Program-made: the position numbers and the translations under genes
The notes under the pieces: generated by a model
Told to the model about the DNA's origin: nothing
Database searches by the model: none
Seen by the model: only the letters and a program-made list of their open reading frames with translations
Assembly: GCA_013433145.1 (NCBI GenBank)
Contig: CM024169.1
Coordinates: 372,001-436,000 of the forward strand
Length of the DNA: 64,000 nt
Direction: 5' to 3'
Source of the DNA: Ascaris suum
Taxonomy: Eukaryota; Nematoda; Chromadorea; Rhabditida; Ascarididae
In this document: in pieces, positions 20,776 to 33,789 of the stretch
How the letters are laid out: each line of letters starts with the position of its first letter
Numbering within the stretch: the stretch's first letter is position 1

Positions 20776-23700
20776 ATGACGGCATCAAAGGGCGTTGTTG
20801 TCGTGCATGGCGGATGTGGGATTATCGGCGCAATGACCACTGAACGAGAACACGAATGTCGGACGGCGCTTATATCGAGTGCCAATGCAGCAATGCTTGA
20901 GCTATCGGCTGGGAGATCAGCTTTGAGGGCGGTTGTTAGCGCAATTAAGGTTCTCGAGGATAGTCCCCAGGTAAGTGCTTATGCTTGCATTGCACAAATG
21001 AACTGATGGAGTAGTGATTGTGCTGAAGACTAGAAATACGACTATGGTCTAATGAGTGGGAACCCTTGGTAATTCCATATTTGTTGGAGGGGGGTGACAA
21101 CCGAAGACTACATGAAGGCAGAGGGTTTTTATAATGAGATTTAACTGAGCTTTCTTGTGAAGTAGTCATAAAACCATCCCACCATTAGATAAAGAGTAAT
21201 GTTGTCAGCAAATTTCAAGATAATGAAAATGCTTTCCATTTTAGGCACTCAACAGTTGCAGAATTTTTCCCCGATAGCATTCGATTGAAATCGTCGTTGT
21301 CACTGCATACTGATTGCAGTTCTATCCTGATTTTGAAAGAAGGGAGGGAGGGGCTATATTTGTCGGCATCCCCCATCGATTTCGCGAGCGCCTTTCCCAC
21401 TTGTTAAGGAATTTGTGGAATATCAGTGTTTTTAGGTGCATTTCATACAGGTTTGTAGGTTCATGCATGTTTGCATTTAAGAAGCACCTCAGTATCGGTG
21501 TGTCAAATATAGAAGCATTGTGTACGTAATATTTAGTTCAATGCGGGCAAAGGATCGGTATTCACTCGCGAGGGAACGAATGAGATGGATGCCGGTCTTA
21601 TGGATGGCTTTAGTGGTGCTGTCGGTGGTGTATCAACTATAACAATGTAAGTGCTACTAATTTACCTTCCCAGCTGGGTATGAATTTCCCTCACGCGCAG
21701 GTTGGAGATGCGAAATATCGATAAAGATAAGTATTAGTGTATTTCTAGTCACAAAGATTTCGGATTTCGCTCAGTGTGTACCAGTGTAATCGTTGTAACT
21801 ATAATATTGATGTTATTGCTGAGGTGTTAGGCAATAAAGTACTTTTCATTCATATTTCGTTGCCTTTATTTCGATTATGTCATTACCAATTGCATTCTAT
21901 TGTAGTACACTCCGGAAAGGAAGATTACTTTTGGAGTACCTGTTGGCCGCGTTGTTAAATAGCAACAAGAATTTGATGGCAATGAGGTCGAAGGGTCAAA
22001 AACTTCGCGGCGATCGGATCACGAAAGTCAAAAATTTGCCGGCGATGGGAACGAAAGAGTCCGAAGTCCGGTAGTAATCCGATTGAAGGAATCGAAAGTT
22101 TGGCAGCTGTTGGTCTGCGAAGAATCTCATGAACCGATCTTCACTTGCACCGAGTACCATAGGCCAAAACAGTGTATTCTACTAAAGTCTACCTTCTTGA
22201 ATTCACGACCAGCCGTCCCACAGTTAGAACACGGTCGACCATCACGTTGTATTAAGTTCCAAATCCGCGCTATTTGAGGATAAGGAATCCAATTTGTGCT
22301 GCCGAATGCGTTTTGAAGAATTCGGTGCATTCGTTGATTTGTGGAGTCGGTGCTGAAAAGTTTGCTGTAAATAATGGATGCGTCACCGCAACACGTGATT
22401 ATTTCTTCACAAAGCATAGGTTTGTCGAATTTATTCCTAAAGCTTTTTAGTTGGAATTGCGAAAATTTTAACAAGCAAATCACATGCGCTACCCCTGAAT
22501 TGGAATGGCCTAGCTTTGATTTCTTTCTTTCGATATACCGCTTTTCGTCGAAAAGAGAAATGCTTTCTTAAGACTTGGGAAATAATGAAAATCGGGAATT
22601 TCTGTTGAAGGAAATACGATCCTCAAGATTTAATGGAGCTTTTCAGGGTGCAGTCATATAGTTTTTTGGCACCTAAAATTCATTTTGCATAATTTAGCAT
22701 ATTTTTCGCATTTCAACTGTCCCTTATCGACACTTAGCCATTCTCAGTATATTTCTTTGCTTTTTTTGGTTGTTGTTAGCTAAGCATATCAGCTCGGATA
22801 CTAAAAAAAATCACGATGATATAGATAAACTATGTAATGTTCCGCTACGTTCGCTAGTTCATAGCACTTAGATGAGCCTCAATAAGACGTATTTCCGTTG
22901 TAATGTTTGGCAGTGATCGGTGACTATTTCTGATCTCATAGTTGTTCCTCCAAGGTACGATCAGCTGAAGTCGGTTCTAAAGCGTGGCGACATCGCTCAA
23001 CTCGATCATAACGTACGTATCCTTCGAATATATTAATTTTACTTCTCTAATCTAAAGTCATTTTTACCTGACTTATTTTATTGTGTGCTGTTCATAATTA
23101 ACTGTTTTGTAGGGTATTCTTCCCTATGAGACAATAATGGTGTTTATGCATCTCTTCCTCAGTTATTTCTCATCTCATCGTGAAGTTTCTAAAATCACTT
23201 TTGATTGAAATGTTGCACAAAATATTTTTTATTATGTCGGAATTTTTGTCGAAATTTCCATCTCTTTTTTTAGTAATTTCTTTTCGCGATCTAAGAGAAG
23301 AAAATTGCTCTCAAATATTATCCGATTATATTCTCATTGCGATTCCAGGTGCATCAAAAGTTAATGCATTTCTTTTGTTATCGGATATCAGACAATACAC
23401 TGCAACAGAATTTACGATAATTATTTGAAAGGTTGTGCTGCTAGGTGAATATGGGAAGGTGTTGTTCGACTACTCAGCTAGAAACAAGATCCGCATCAGC
23501 ATTCCTTCAACGATTTGCATAGGAGATTAACTTCAGGCCGTTCAATTCAACCTCCAATTTATTCCACCTATACCGTCTGTACAATTTACTACGCCACTTT
23601 CGCAACGAAGATTTGCATGGATATATCGAGCTTTGTCGAAGTGTACTACAATCACGATGAAGCAATTGACTGCTTCATGTATTTAAGGTACCTCCAAAGT

Positions 23701-26152
23701 CGGCTACAGGTACGGTAGGTGCGGTAGCACTCGATCATGACGGGCACCTGGCGAGCGGTTCGTCCACTGGAGGGCTCACTGCCAAGGAGGCGGGTAGAGT
23801 AAGCGACTCCAGCATCGTCGGTTAGCGACCTCACCTACAGTCGTTGCTTCAAAACAGCGGTTTCTCTTATTGTCATTCAAACATAATTTCGGCATATTAT
23901 TAGAGCAACAAATTCACAGCTCATCAGCAGCACTTAATAATCAATGCGACTAGTCATGTTGCATTTTCTCATTTAGTTGAGAACTTCGTTGGAAGCGGTG
24001 CTATAATGCGCACTTTTGTATTTCCGGCGACGAACCAGAAAGCTTCTTAACCTACGGAGAGAAACAAAGCAGAAACGTGTGAATGAGCTGATACGATATT
24101 GCGCTCTTGTCTTTCATTTAGTTAACCAACGAATTTCATCGGTTATCAATAAACAATGAACGTGGGAAAAATATGGGAAATCTTGTATAAAACCCATGCG
24201 TCTCATAGATCAATCGTTGTAGAATGCACTCAACTTTTCCCACATCCATGTCTCTGTACCCTCTTTCGAAGCTGATAGGTCCACTTGAAATAATTTTCGG
24301 ACAAAGCTGCCATCTCATTGACATGTACCCAATTCCGCAAATCACTCTTCGTGGATTCCGAATTGAAATTACCGAACGAATGGAGAAGCGGGTACACTCA
24401 CACTCACGCTCGTAAATACATGAATAGGTACTGTGCAAAGACAAGGCGGGTACACGCTCATCGCATAATTATAATACGCAAAAGTTGATAATGAAATATT
24501 TAGAGTAATGGTTCCTCCCACAAATTTTGATCGTCACCACCGATCTCCTGCAAAAAAGAAAAAAACCAATAGCTATAAAATGATAGCCCTATCGCAACCG
24601 TGCAAACCCAAATTTTTGGTCGCATTTAATTGGTTATAGCGGGTGGATAGATTTCCTTGAATATTTGTATAGAGGAGCCCATGGTGCGCATCTTATCCAT
24701 CAAATTTTGTAGTCTTAGCCGTAGTGGTTCTCGAGTCGTAACTAATGGACGAATAAAAACACTTACATTACGATCTTGTCGTGGTATGTTAGACGGGTCT
24801 AGTATTAAGGGTACATAATCGGTTAAATGCTGTTGCACTGTCGCGATTATTTTATTATTTTTGCTCATATTATGGTGCCGGTAAGTCACATAAATGTAAC
24901 TGCAAAATCGCATGTTGTGACAAAAAAATTTCCTTTCATTTTAAATTGTGGACGAACTAATTTATTTAATTAGCAATGAACATACGATTGCTTCATTTCG
25001 GTGGTATGTTTATTTACTCTTTGAATTCTAAGACTCCATCCCCCCTAAATGCGCCACTTTTCAACTATTCATAATGGAAATTAGTAAACACGCAAATTAT
25101 TTTATGAGTATTGCACGTCTCAAGTATAATAAATTTCAAATGTAAATAACAGTTGAATATAAATTTGAAGTTTTTCGGTGCCCATTGTCTTATTTTCCCA
25201 TAAGAATTTGAGGTCTTTAATGCATTGAATTTGGAACTGTTTGGAATTTTTAAGCTCAAATGGAATTGAAACTCTTCTGTTTTTTATTTGGGCATAGTTA
25301 AGCGTGCACAGTCTATGCTTTGCCGATATACCCACATCTAGCCTCTGAGTGCTGTTGAGCCTTATGCAGCTGCGCTTCATTGACATATAGCAATCAACTG
25401 TTGGCTTTTCGATTTTTTGAAGCAAAAAATGAAGCCGACAAGCTCTACCTAAATTTATATTTCCTTTAATGTTTGCTGTTTATTACCTTATCTCACACAT
25501 TATTTTATATATTCTGTAAATGTACTATATAAAGAATGGATATAGGGATGTCTTTAATCGAACTGTTTATTTCGTTTGAGGAGCCGGATTCTATGCGGAT
25601 CGTGAAATCGCCGTCAGCGGTACTGGCAGTGGCGATGAATTTATTCGTATATCAGCGGCAAAGTAGGTTGCCTCTCTGATAACTTCTTGCAATACACCAC
25701 CCTTTATGTGCTTTGCTGAGGCATTTGTTAGGTTAATCGGGTTCACTTGTTTCGGCTATCTCATGTTGATCTGTTCATGTTTAACCTAATTAACTTATAA
25801 ATCTTGCTCTTTTCTTGATATTGATTAAGAAATGAAGCGTTGAAATTTTAATTCATAGAGGGCTGGTCAGTATAATTCCTGCGAATTGATGAGGATCCGT
25901 TATGTTTCTTGCTATATTAAGTGACTGATTTTTATGCATATTTGAAGGCAGATCGCTGATCTGGTGAGATATTCGGGAAAAAGTTTATCGGAGGCTTGCG
26001 ATGAAGTCGTATTCGTAGAATTGCGGCAGGCAATGGCCGGATTTATAGGTGTCGATCGAAAGGGTAATGTTGCTATGCCGTTCAATACGCCGGGCATGTT
26101 CCGTGTACTATTACGCGAAGGCTACACACCGGTTGTTAACATTTTCAAATGA
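20776..26152 (+). CDS. ASRGL1: Isoaspartyl peptidase / L-asparaginase, Ntn-hydrolase of the ASRGL1 type, complete
   Basis: Seven exons, 20776-20970, 21537-21646, 22279-22419, 22955-23012, 23688-23820, 25581-25662 and 25948-26152, join in phase to 924 bases, giving 307 aa (human ASRGL1 has 308). The family cleaves itself before a threonine to make alpha and beta chains, then hydrolyses isoaspartyl peptides and asparagine. Visible landmarks are the N-terminal VVVVHGGCG (residues 7-15), FNAGKGSVF (66-74), [19 protein letters not shown], then GTVGAVALD with the predicted nucleophile Thr177, SSTGG (Thr195), GRVSDS (Arg205, Asp208), [12 protein letters not shown] (Thr227) and MPFNTPGM near the end. 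All catalytic and substrate residues are kept. Departures from the usual pattern are HGGCG for HGGAG/HGGG, VSDSS for VGDSP, and loss of the usual glycine pair before IGVDRKGN. Exon 5 begins after TTTAAG, chosen because it restores phase with exon 4. There is no signal peptide, so the enzyme is presumably cytosolic. Confidence 0.96.
23821..25580. other. Asparaginase intron 5, carrying a nested minus-strand gene
   Basis: The largest intron of the gene (1760 bp). It contains the small opposite-strand gene at 24500-24868. A 101-codon minus-strand frame at 25120-25425 without recognisable motifs is not called. Confidence 0.6.
24500..24868 (-). CDS. Small nested gene of unknown function, two-exon model
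   Basis: On the minus strand inside asparaginase intron 5. An ATTTTGCAG acceptor at 24900 is followed 31 bases later by ATG (24868). The exon to 24767 codes 34 residues, beginning [18 protein letters not shown] and ending IPRQDRN at a perfect GTAAGT donor. A TTTTTTGCAG acceptor leads to 24547-24500, which adds [15 protein letters not shown] and a stop in matching phase, for 49 aa. If the donor is ignored, the frame runs on to 24626 and gives 80 aa ending IYPPAITN. The frame is also open upstream of the ATG to the acceptor, so the first exon could be internal to a longer gene. I do not recognise the family. There is no signal peptide or membrane segment. Confidence 0.5.
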
Positions 26153-26193
26153 ACGCTTTGAGGTGTCTTTTATCTTTACTGTTAATATCAACA

Positions 26194-26199
26194 AATAAA
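26194..26199 (+). promoter_or_regulatory. Polyadenylation signal of the asparaginase gene
   Basis: AATAAA 42 bases after the stop codon, before the convergent minus-strand gene. Confidence 0.7.
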
Positions 26200-26402
26200 A
26201 CGGTGCACTAAATTCGCAATGCGTAATTCCTTGTAGGAAGCTTTCTGGAAATTAATGTCAACTATGTTTATTTGTTTATTTCCAGGTTTATTTATTTTAA
26301 ATTATGATTGACTAGCAACACGTCGATTATCTTCACGTTCACCCCGCTTTCAAAATCGATTTGAGATCATTTGACCACAATTTGAGGAAGAAAGTCCAAC
26401 AT

Positions 26403-26408
26403 TTTATT
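26403..26408 (-). promoter_or_regulatory. Polyadenylation signal of the convergent minus-strand gene
   Basis: AATAAA on the minus strand 55 bases past the stop at 26463. It supports a real 3' end there. The two convergent genes leave only about 310 bases between their stops. Confidence 0.6.
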
Positions 26409-26462
26409 TATCTGTTCCATTTCCTGTTTTGTTGATCAATGTTACTCGTCTGCAAAGAATCG

Positions 26463-26730
26463 TTATTCAGTTTTCACTTCATCTGCTCCGTGGACCAACC
26501 CTGAAAGGGATATAACATGCATAAAATTTAAGAGATAGTCAGACTTTTGTAAATAATCGAAAGGTGGTGCATTACTTTCTAGGTGGCTACTGCAGGTCTC
26601 ATCCGGAAGTGTCCTTAAATCCAGCAATGATGTTGTTTCTTCTAACGCGAGTAAATTTATGGGCCTATCCAGTATTCTTCGTTTCATTTTTTTTTCACTT
26701 ACATCTTCATCTTCGATGTTTTTTCGAGCA
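26463..26730 (-). CDS. Last two exons of an unidentified minus-strand gene (5' part not found)
   Basis: Exon 26730-26576 starts after a TGTCTTAG acceptor and ends at a GTAATG donor. The last exon, 26500-26463, follows CTTTCAG. The phases agree (one base carried over). The product ends ARKNIEDEDVSEKKMKRRIL, then DRPINLLALEETTSLLDL, then RTLPDETCSSHLE, then RLVHGADEVKTE. It is charged and soluble, with an acidic-to-basic stretch, and its look suits a nuclear or cytosolic protein. An ATG inside the exon (26687) could be a start, but the frame is open to the acceptor, so upstream exons to the right of 26731 are expected. I looked by eye to about 28.5 kb without finding a convincing one. No family recognised. 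Confidence 0.55.
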
Positions 26731-29114
26731 CTAAGACATCAGAAAGATAACTTTACAATAAGAGAAATTGCGCTTGCAGTTACCACCTTATCGTGATAAA
26801 AGTCTGTCCGTTGTGAAATATTCAAAGTTGTTTCATATGAATAAAGAGTTGTTGCTATCGTTAATACACAAATCTAGGCTGGAAATTACGAATTGATTTC
26901 TGACTATTTATTTGATGAAGAGAATCTGAAGTATCTATGAAAAACTCATCTGGAGATTTTTGAAGAATTTATAAAATAATTTTTGCCTCTCTCAATAGTG
27001 GAACACGATGCATATTTGTGCCACAACCGTCTCAAATGAACAATTGAAGTATCCCTTAAAGCGATCGACATTAGAAATCTTCAACCGCGGGAGGATTCTC
27101 GGTCTAATTGTCTCGAAAAGCCAGGTCCAATCATATAAGCTTATCCAATATATCTTCTCTTTAATACTTCTGTTGCATACGATGCGTGATTTGTATGTAA
27201 CTTTTCAATATTAATTGTTTTAATAATATATAACATTCTCACAGTCAGAAGATTTTTTCTTTGTGTTTTAATGCTTAAACATCTATAACGGCGTAACTTT
27301 TTTGCCATAAAATATTGCTAATCATTTAATATTTAACTACTTTCACGTAATATAATGTAACGTTGTTCTTTGCAGTTTAGTATTAACAAACAATAAAGTC
27401 ATTCAAAATTTTCTATTGCCTCAACATCTTTGGCGGAAGTAGGCATGATATTCAGATACGAGATTGAATTAGTCCGAAATGCTCGTCAACCGCCACGATA
27501 GTAATTAAAAGCCAATTAAGCAACAACAAAGAAAAAATCAAGAAAACGAATAGAGCCATAAAAACATGAACAAATTATACCATAGATTAATAGCAAGCGT
27601 AAAACAATGCATTTATCGTCTTTACGATGGAAGTAAATGTGATGCAAGCAAGAAAAGCTTTAAGTAACCAGCGGGCGAACATCTCACTTCTCCCGTAGTC
27701 GGTTTATGTATATGTGCTTGCATTAGTTTTACTACGTTATCGGCATTTTTGAAGGTACTGCAAAATGAAATGCTGCGTAATTTTAACTCGAGTTGCTATG
27801 TATTATTGGCTCGCGAGATAGGTTAACGAATCAGCAACAGTGCTCGACGGTGCCTTCATATATTTTGCAACATACCTGTCGTCGTATTTGTTTGTGATGG
27901 GCAGAATGTCAATCGTCTATCTCACCGTAATGTGACGAATTTCAGTCAAGTAGAATTTTCCCTTAAAAATTTTTCTAATGCAGTTGGAGGAGTTTTGCAA
28001 AACATAAATGAGAGGAATACCTCAAAGGATAGCACAATATGCGCTTTTTTAATTTGTTTAATAGGCTCATCAGATGAATGTGTTTAAATGTCCTTCGAAA
28101 TTGTAAGATCGGTTTTAAATGTTCGAAGGAATGTGTGTAATGGACGTCTGACTTCGAAAATTTTCATTCAGATTATCAACTCCAATGGAGCAGGAATTTG
28201 AAAATTAAGAAAGAAGAGCCACGCATGAATAGCTCTTTTCAGCTCCTCTCCCCCTCTCCTCTACCTTCCCATCTCCCCACCTTGGCCTCTCTCTTACCCC
28301 TAGCCTGCTACTGGGAGAAAAACTATTTTCTAAAAAAAAACAATTTTTTAAACCATCATTTTAATAATGTCGTTTCGAAATGTGCAATCAATCGTATATA
28401 TTCGAATATTTCTCAAATAACGCAACAATTTTGTATATTGACGATTAATTAAACGAAAAGCTTACCATGTACCTACTTAAGTGCAACTGCGTATATGTAC
28501 AGCTATTCAGATGCTTTTAATATTTCGAGTATTGTGAGTGTGATAAGTGTGCATAAGTAATAAGATGCTGTAGTTCTTGTAAAATTTTCAAAGGTCAAAG
28601 TTCATTGTGTAAGAGCAAAATAGAAGAAGTACATTGTCAAGTGCGCCATAATTATAGCTTTCTTCATCCTATCACGAAGATATTGATGGAGGAACAATTT
28701 GTTATCGATTATGGTACCGATTGCCTGACCGTCCAATGTTTCCAAGCGCTTGCCTTTGCATTATAAACCGAAATGTGTTTTCACAATTGAAATTAGAACA
28801 TTCCGCCATAAGAATTTACCCACGAATAGACGACATAGGCACCTTCTAGAAAAAGCGCAATGTTTTTTTTGGAGATGTCGTAGAGCTGATGAGAGGAAAT
28901 TTACTTGTGGCTACTAAACAAAAAATCTCATAGCCATCACCATATAGAGATGGCTCATAGTGCGATGATCAATGATTTATATTATCAGTAGGTAATAAAG
29001 GCAACGAAAGCCTATTAAAGGTATTATAATATTTAGGAATGCTTAATTTGAGAGCTAATCCACAAGAATGCATACTATTTAATAAGTTCTATAATACTTG
29101 ATCGCTTGAAAACC
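26731..29114. other. Gene-poor stretch
   Basis: No supported exon. It presumably includes intron and upstream exons of the minus-strand gene ending at 26463. A pyrimidine-rich patch at 28240-28310 gives a short spurious frame. Confidence 0.5.
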
Positions 29115-29326
29115 CTTAATTGAAAATCAATCAAATGACATAACTTTATGTGTGCAACACTATGAAATTCACTTCGAAGGTGAAGCTATGATGTTTTAAG
29201 TGCTTTTTTCACTCAATGCTTTTAGTCAAAGAACTGCATTGACTTTACCAAGTCAATGCAGTTCTTTGACTAAAAGCATTGAGTGAAAAAAGCACTTATT
29301 TGGAAACTGATTGATTTTCAACTAAG
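29115..29326. repeat. Long inverted repeat: 49-bp perfect hairpin with outer arms
   Basis: The inner arms at 29197-29245 and 29250-29298 are perfect reverse complements around a 4-base TACC loop. Outer arms at 29115-29133 and 29308-29326 pair over 19 bases with one mismatch, separated from the inner arms by 63 bases on the left and 9 on the right. The transcript of either strand would fold into one long stem with a bulge. It could be a miniature inverted-repeat element, a fold-back duplication or a small-RNA hairpin. No terminal TA or other target-site duplication is obvious. Confidence 0.95.
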
Positions 29327-29472
29327 AAAGTCCACCCATATCGGTGAAGCTACAAAGGATCCTCATATGAGTCTAACCACTAAATTTCATTGGGTGGCTT
29401 TTTCGCTCGCGAGGGACTAGCTATAGGGCAGAGAGACAGAGATATATAACACACATTTACATAGGCGCACAG

Positions 29473-29499
29473 ACACACACACACACACACACACACACA
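29473..29499. repeat. (CA)n microsatellite
   Basis: Thirteen AC units in an otherwise gene-free region. Confidence 0.95.
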
Positions 29500-32400
29500 A
29501 CTATACGCGGACGCTACGCCGTCATCATGCCGCTGCAAAAAGCGCGCAAAAACATTTCTTTTGAAGGTATGAACGTTTTTTCTCCTCGCTGTTAAGCTTT
29601 TTTTTGGAAATTTGAATACTGTAAACTGCTATGTTGTTTCTTTTTTTTTCATCTCTGCATTCCTATCGCTACTTTTTTCCTCTGTTTAGGAAGAGGAAAG
29701 CAGAAAAAAAAATGTTCCACATTCGCAAACTGATTCGGGTACACCAGAGATAAACATATTTTTCAAATTCTGCGTCCCCTGCTCGTGGCCATTTTAAAAA
29801 CCTGCTCTCTCGGAGTCTTTTCAATGCAATTTCCACGACGTAAAATTTGTCCAAATTTATCTGCAATTCAATTATACTCTATAAGTTTACATTTCAACTG
29901 CTGAAGAATCGCTGAAAAATGTTTACAAGTCAGCGATGCTTTTATCCACTATTGAATCATATTTGAAAGGCAGCTGCTAAAAACTTCTATGAATCTGGAA
30001 AAGGATTAACTAACGCGTGAATGAGGAAAAACATTGCATTCCAATGAAGCAAAAAGAAATTGTAATAATTCTTGAAAGAAGCAGCATTGCAGCATCGGTT
30101 TCTATATGAAAGTTTTGCCTCTTGGACCGGATGTCTCCTTCCTCAAATCATCGTGCTCATGGGGAGATGACACCTGTGGTCGTTTGAAGCTGCTACGTGG
30201 TATTAAGGTGCAACATAGCACTGAACTTCTGATAATTGCTACTCATTTATGTAGTCAAAGCATTTCCCAACGTTTCTTACATACCTTATGAGAGTGGCTA
30301 TGAGTGCCTATGACAATGACACCAATTAAGACATCCTTTCACAACATTTTGCACACAATTCTCGCTTATTTTCAACCTCTCATTGACTGTTAAGGATATT
30401 CTCGCCTCTCTTGACGCTCTTGAGACGTCCACGACAAGTCTTCTTTGCCCTTGCGGTCCCAAATCGTGCCGCGCTTCCTTCGATGTCATTGACTGCTTAC
30501 AAACACGTTCTCCCTGCCGTCTCCAAAGCGACAAGGGGAAGGGGGGTGGGGGAATAGAAGACATCATAGCCATCCTCTTTCGAAGATAAAGATTCAGCAG
30601 CTTAGAGGATGACGCAACAACTGCTCACTGAGGGATTGCTACCAGAAGTCGGTCATATCAAATCCAATTACCTCCTTTTTGTAATTTTGAATTTTTGTGA
30701 ACGTCGCATATGTGTTGAATGGTATGAATCGCCAACAGTATAGTTCCGAACCTTTCAACGTTTTACTGACGAGAGCTTCCTGTAAACTGTATCGCGAATG
30801 TTTTGAAATGATATTCCAAGGGCTATTACAAATTTTTTCAATTTAAACATCTCATCCATCAGAAACAACGACTACTTCGACCATCTGGATATGCTTTACT
30901 TTCAAATGAATATCTCATTTTGTACTGTTTTTTGTTTTTTTTTTTCATTGTTGCCTACCTTTTACATCAATATCACATCCAAGTTTTGGTATTTACGTTG
31001 AAGTTGGTATTAAATGGTCTAATTGCTTTCGTTATGGTGGTGTTTACATTCGTCTGCTAGTCTTATATTGCTTTACTGCCAGTGTTCACGCCCATTTCTC
31101 TTCAACCGAAAATCTCATTTCCTTTAACGAAACACAAAGGTCAGTCAGCAAAGTAGTCACAGTTTTTGCTCGTTTTCACTGTTTTTCTCAGCGGCGAAAT
31201 TGACTATCGATGCTTTATTCATAAAATTTGTCGGTTTAACCGCAACAACTCGTCGAACCACTCCTCTAAGCACGAAGTCGCCGACAAAGTCATCATTATT
31301 TCTGGAGAAACTACAAAAGCCAATAATCAAATGCAGCAAAATCCACAAGCGGAAAAGATGCACCACTCTCTTCGATTCGAACATGCTGACCTCATTTTTG
31401 GTCTCTCCCTTCACGTGGCTTCACATCATAATGCTTGGTCTAACGTTTAAGGTTGCAGTGAACAGAATTCCTCACTCAACGACGCACGTTTGGCATACGA
31501 CGAGTGAGAAATTGAATTCGAATTGCTTTGCCATTTTCGAATAATTCGACGAAAATCTTCGCTCTATGAGCTGGAACATTTGAATAGCTTGGATTGAACA
31601 TGGAATTTCATCCTAACCGCTCAAGATACCTCACTCTGGGATTTTCCTGACGCTTATCAGTTGACGGAAATCCTAGAAAGCAGCTCTTTGCTTTCTTTCG
31701 GCCATCTTTGCAGAGGTCCGAAGTTTCCGAGGCCTTCAACGATTTTTGAGCCGGTAAAGAGTGATCTGTTGCTTTTGCCTATTTTTGTGGAACTCTTGCA
31801 CCGTCAAAAAATTCCCATAAAGAAGAGCTGATCGGAAAACTAGAAGAATGTGGGAAGGAGAGCTGTCACGTGATGTATAACCTTCCCATTTCAGACAAAA
31901 GAAAAAATTTGTTGGAAAAAGTGTGCGCTTTCCCCATAAATCAGAATATATGGTTTTTGTGTGACAACAAGGAAGGAATTGAATGAAACAACTTCCTTGA
32001 CTGAACAAGTTTATTTTCGGATACACTCGAAAAATGTGCAAATCGGTGAGCAGATCAATCTGGAAATGCACCTCGCAAAGTGATGTATTTTCCAGTTGCA
32101 GAGGGTTCTGAAGACTACATAGTGACTAAATTCTTGAAATGAAAAGCTCGGAGAATTTCTGAATATTGTAGTGATAAAACTCTAAGTCAACTTCAACCTC
32201 TTTCTCTGAACATAATAGCGACGCAATGTCCCTATATGCCTAGCTGTCTATTTGTCGCGCAAGCTTCAAGTTGCAAAAAATAGAGGCTTTAAGCGCACTA
32301 TGCTAAGCGCACTATGCATGTGTAGATAGATTCACAATAATAAGATGATCGTCGCTCTCTAATTTCGTTACAATCCACCATGTTTTTCAAGGACACACGA

Positions 32401-33789
32401 ATGTTCCATAAAACTTGTCATTTACGGTTTCTTTGCTTCGAACTGGATGCGTCCCAAATATTTTTTATTGTGAGGTTCATACCACTGGTCATTATCGCAG
32501 TAAAACATGTCACTGTATGTTTATTTATCTTCGAACACTTCGGTTGCAAGCGGCGACCTTGCAGATTGGAATGCGGAGCACATTTTTTGTGCACTTACTT
32601 GATCGTCTGGCATGTTAGCTTGTAAAATGAATGGTTGAAAACAGGTTTACACCTGGGCGAACTTACTGCATGTGTAGATTCACAATAACCTCAAGTTTGA
32701 AACGGTGAAGATATTCACATTACTCTAGCTTTCCTATGATGTCAGTGGGAATTACAGAAAGGAGAAGTATACATAATCAAGATTACATCGGTATTTCATT
32801 ACTGTCAACTTCTAGATTCAAGGCTTGCAAAGGTTTGTTAAGGTTGCATTAAAACGCGAATACTTGGACCGCTAAATTCCAATTTTCTTTACAGTTCTAG
32901 TTCCGGTTTTGCAGCGTTTCTAATCATCTCATACAACCGTAAGTACAGTAATGGTTCGATGCAATAAAACGTTTTTTGCCGACTTATTCAAAACAAATTT
33001 TTTCTAGTTGACGCTTATATTTCAGCCAGTTTTAGACCGGAAACGTTTCGTGGCAAAATTAGAGTAAACAAGGAATTGCATCGATGATGAAAGAGGTGTG
33101 TAAAGATTGAACAACGAGACTGTGGATGAAAGTATTGCATCAGCCTCTTGGGCCGCACTTTTCATTTGTTTTCTATTTCATTCTATACGTTTTGCGCATT
33201 TGTGTAACGTAACAGCGATCGTTAGTGAATGTGATGCAACGGTATTCCATAACATTTTATAACGGAAAAATTCTAGAAGTTGGAGTAATCAAGTGATCAA
33301 AGAAAAAAGAGCCGAGATGGGTGCTTGCCAAATGAATTCAATCAGATCTTATACAGCACATCGATTCATCTATTAGTTTTGCAACGTCCTTGGATGGGGC
33401 ATTCTAAAACATCAACGCAAAGAACCTTTCAGTTCCACTTCGTTATGAAACGCTTGTTTTGTTTTTTCTCTGTTCATACATCATTTCTTCATGGTGTTCT
33501 TTGATCAAAGTTTTGAATAAGTATATAGTGGTAGTGAAAATTGAAGAACATGCAGAGATACGTGATGATTAAAATAAACGTTTGCAAGGTGTGCGACAAT
33601 AGGGATTTACCGATCATTCCTCATTATTCAATAATTACCGTACCATATAAGAAAAATTTACTGCAATAGATGCATCATAAAATTCAACACAATCAGCACA
33701 ATATCTTCGTTCACATGCGCATAGGGAAATAAGATTTGAATGAAAACCTAAATTATAGCATTAAAATGCTTTCAACGTATGCATTCAAT
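29500..33789. other. Gene-poor stretch
   Basis: Overlapping short frames occur on both strands at 30298-30589 and 31157-31544, but none has a start context, motif or splice partner. I see no gene. Confidence 0.5.
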
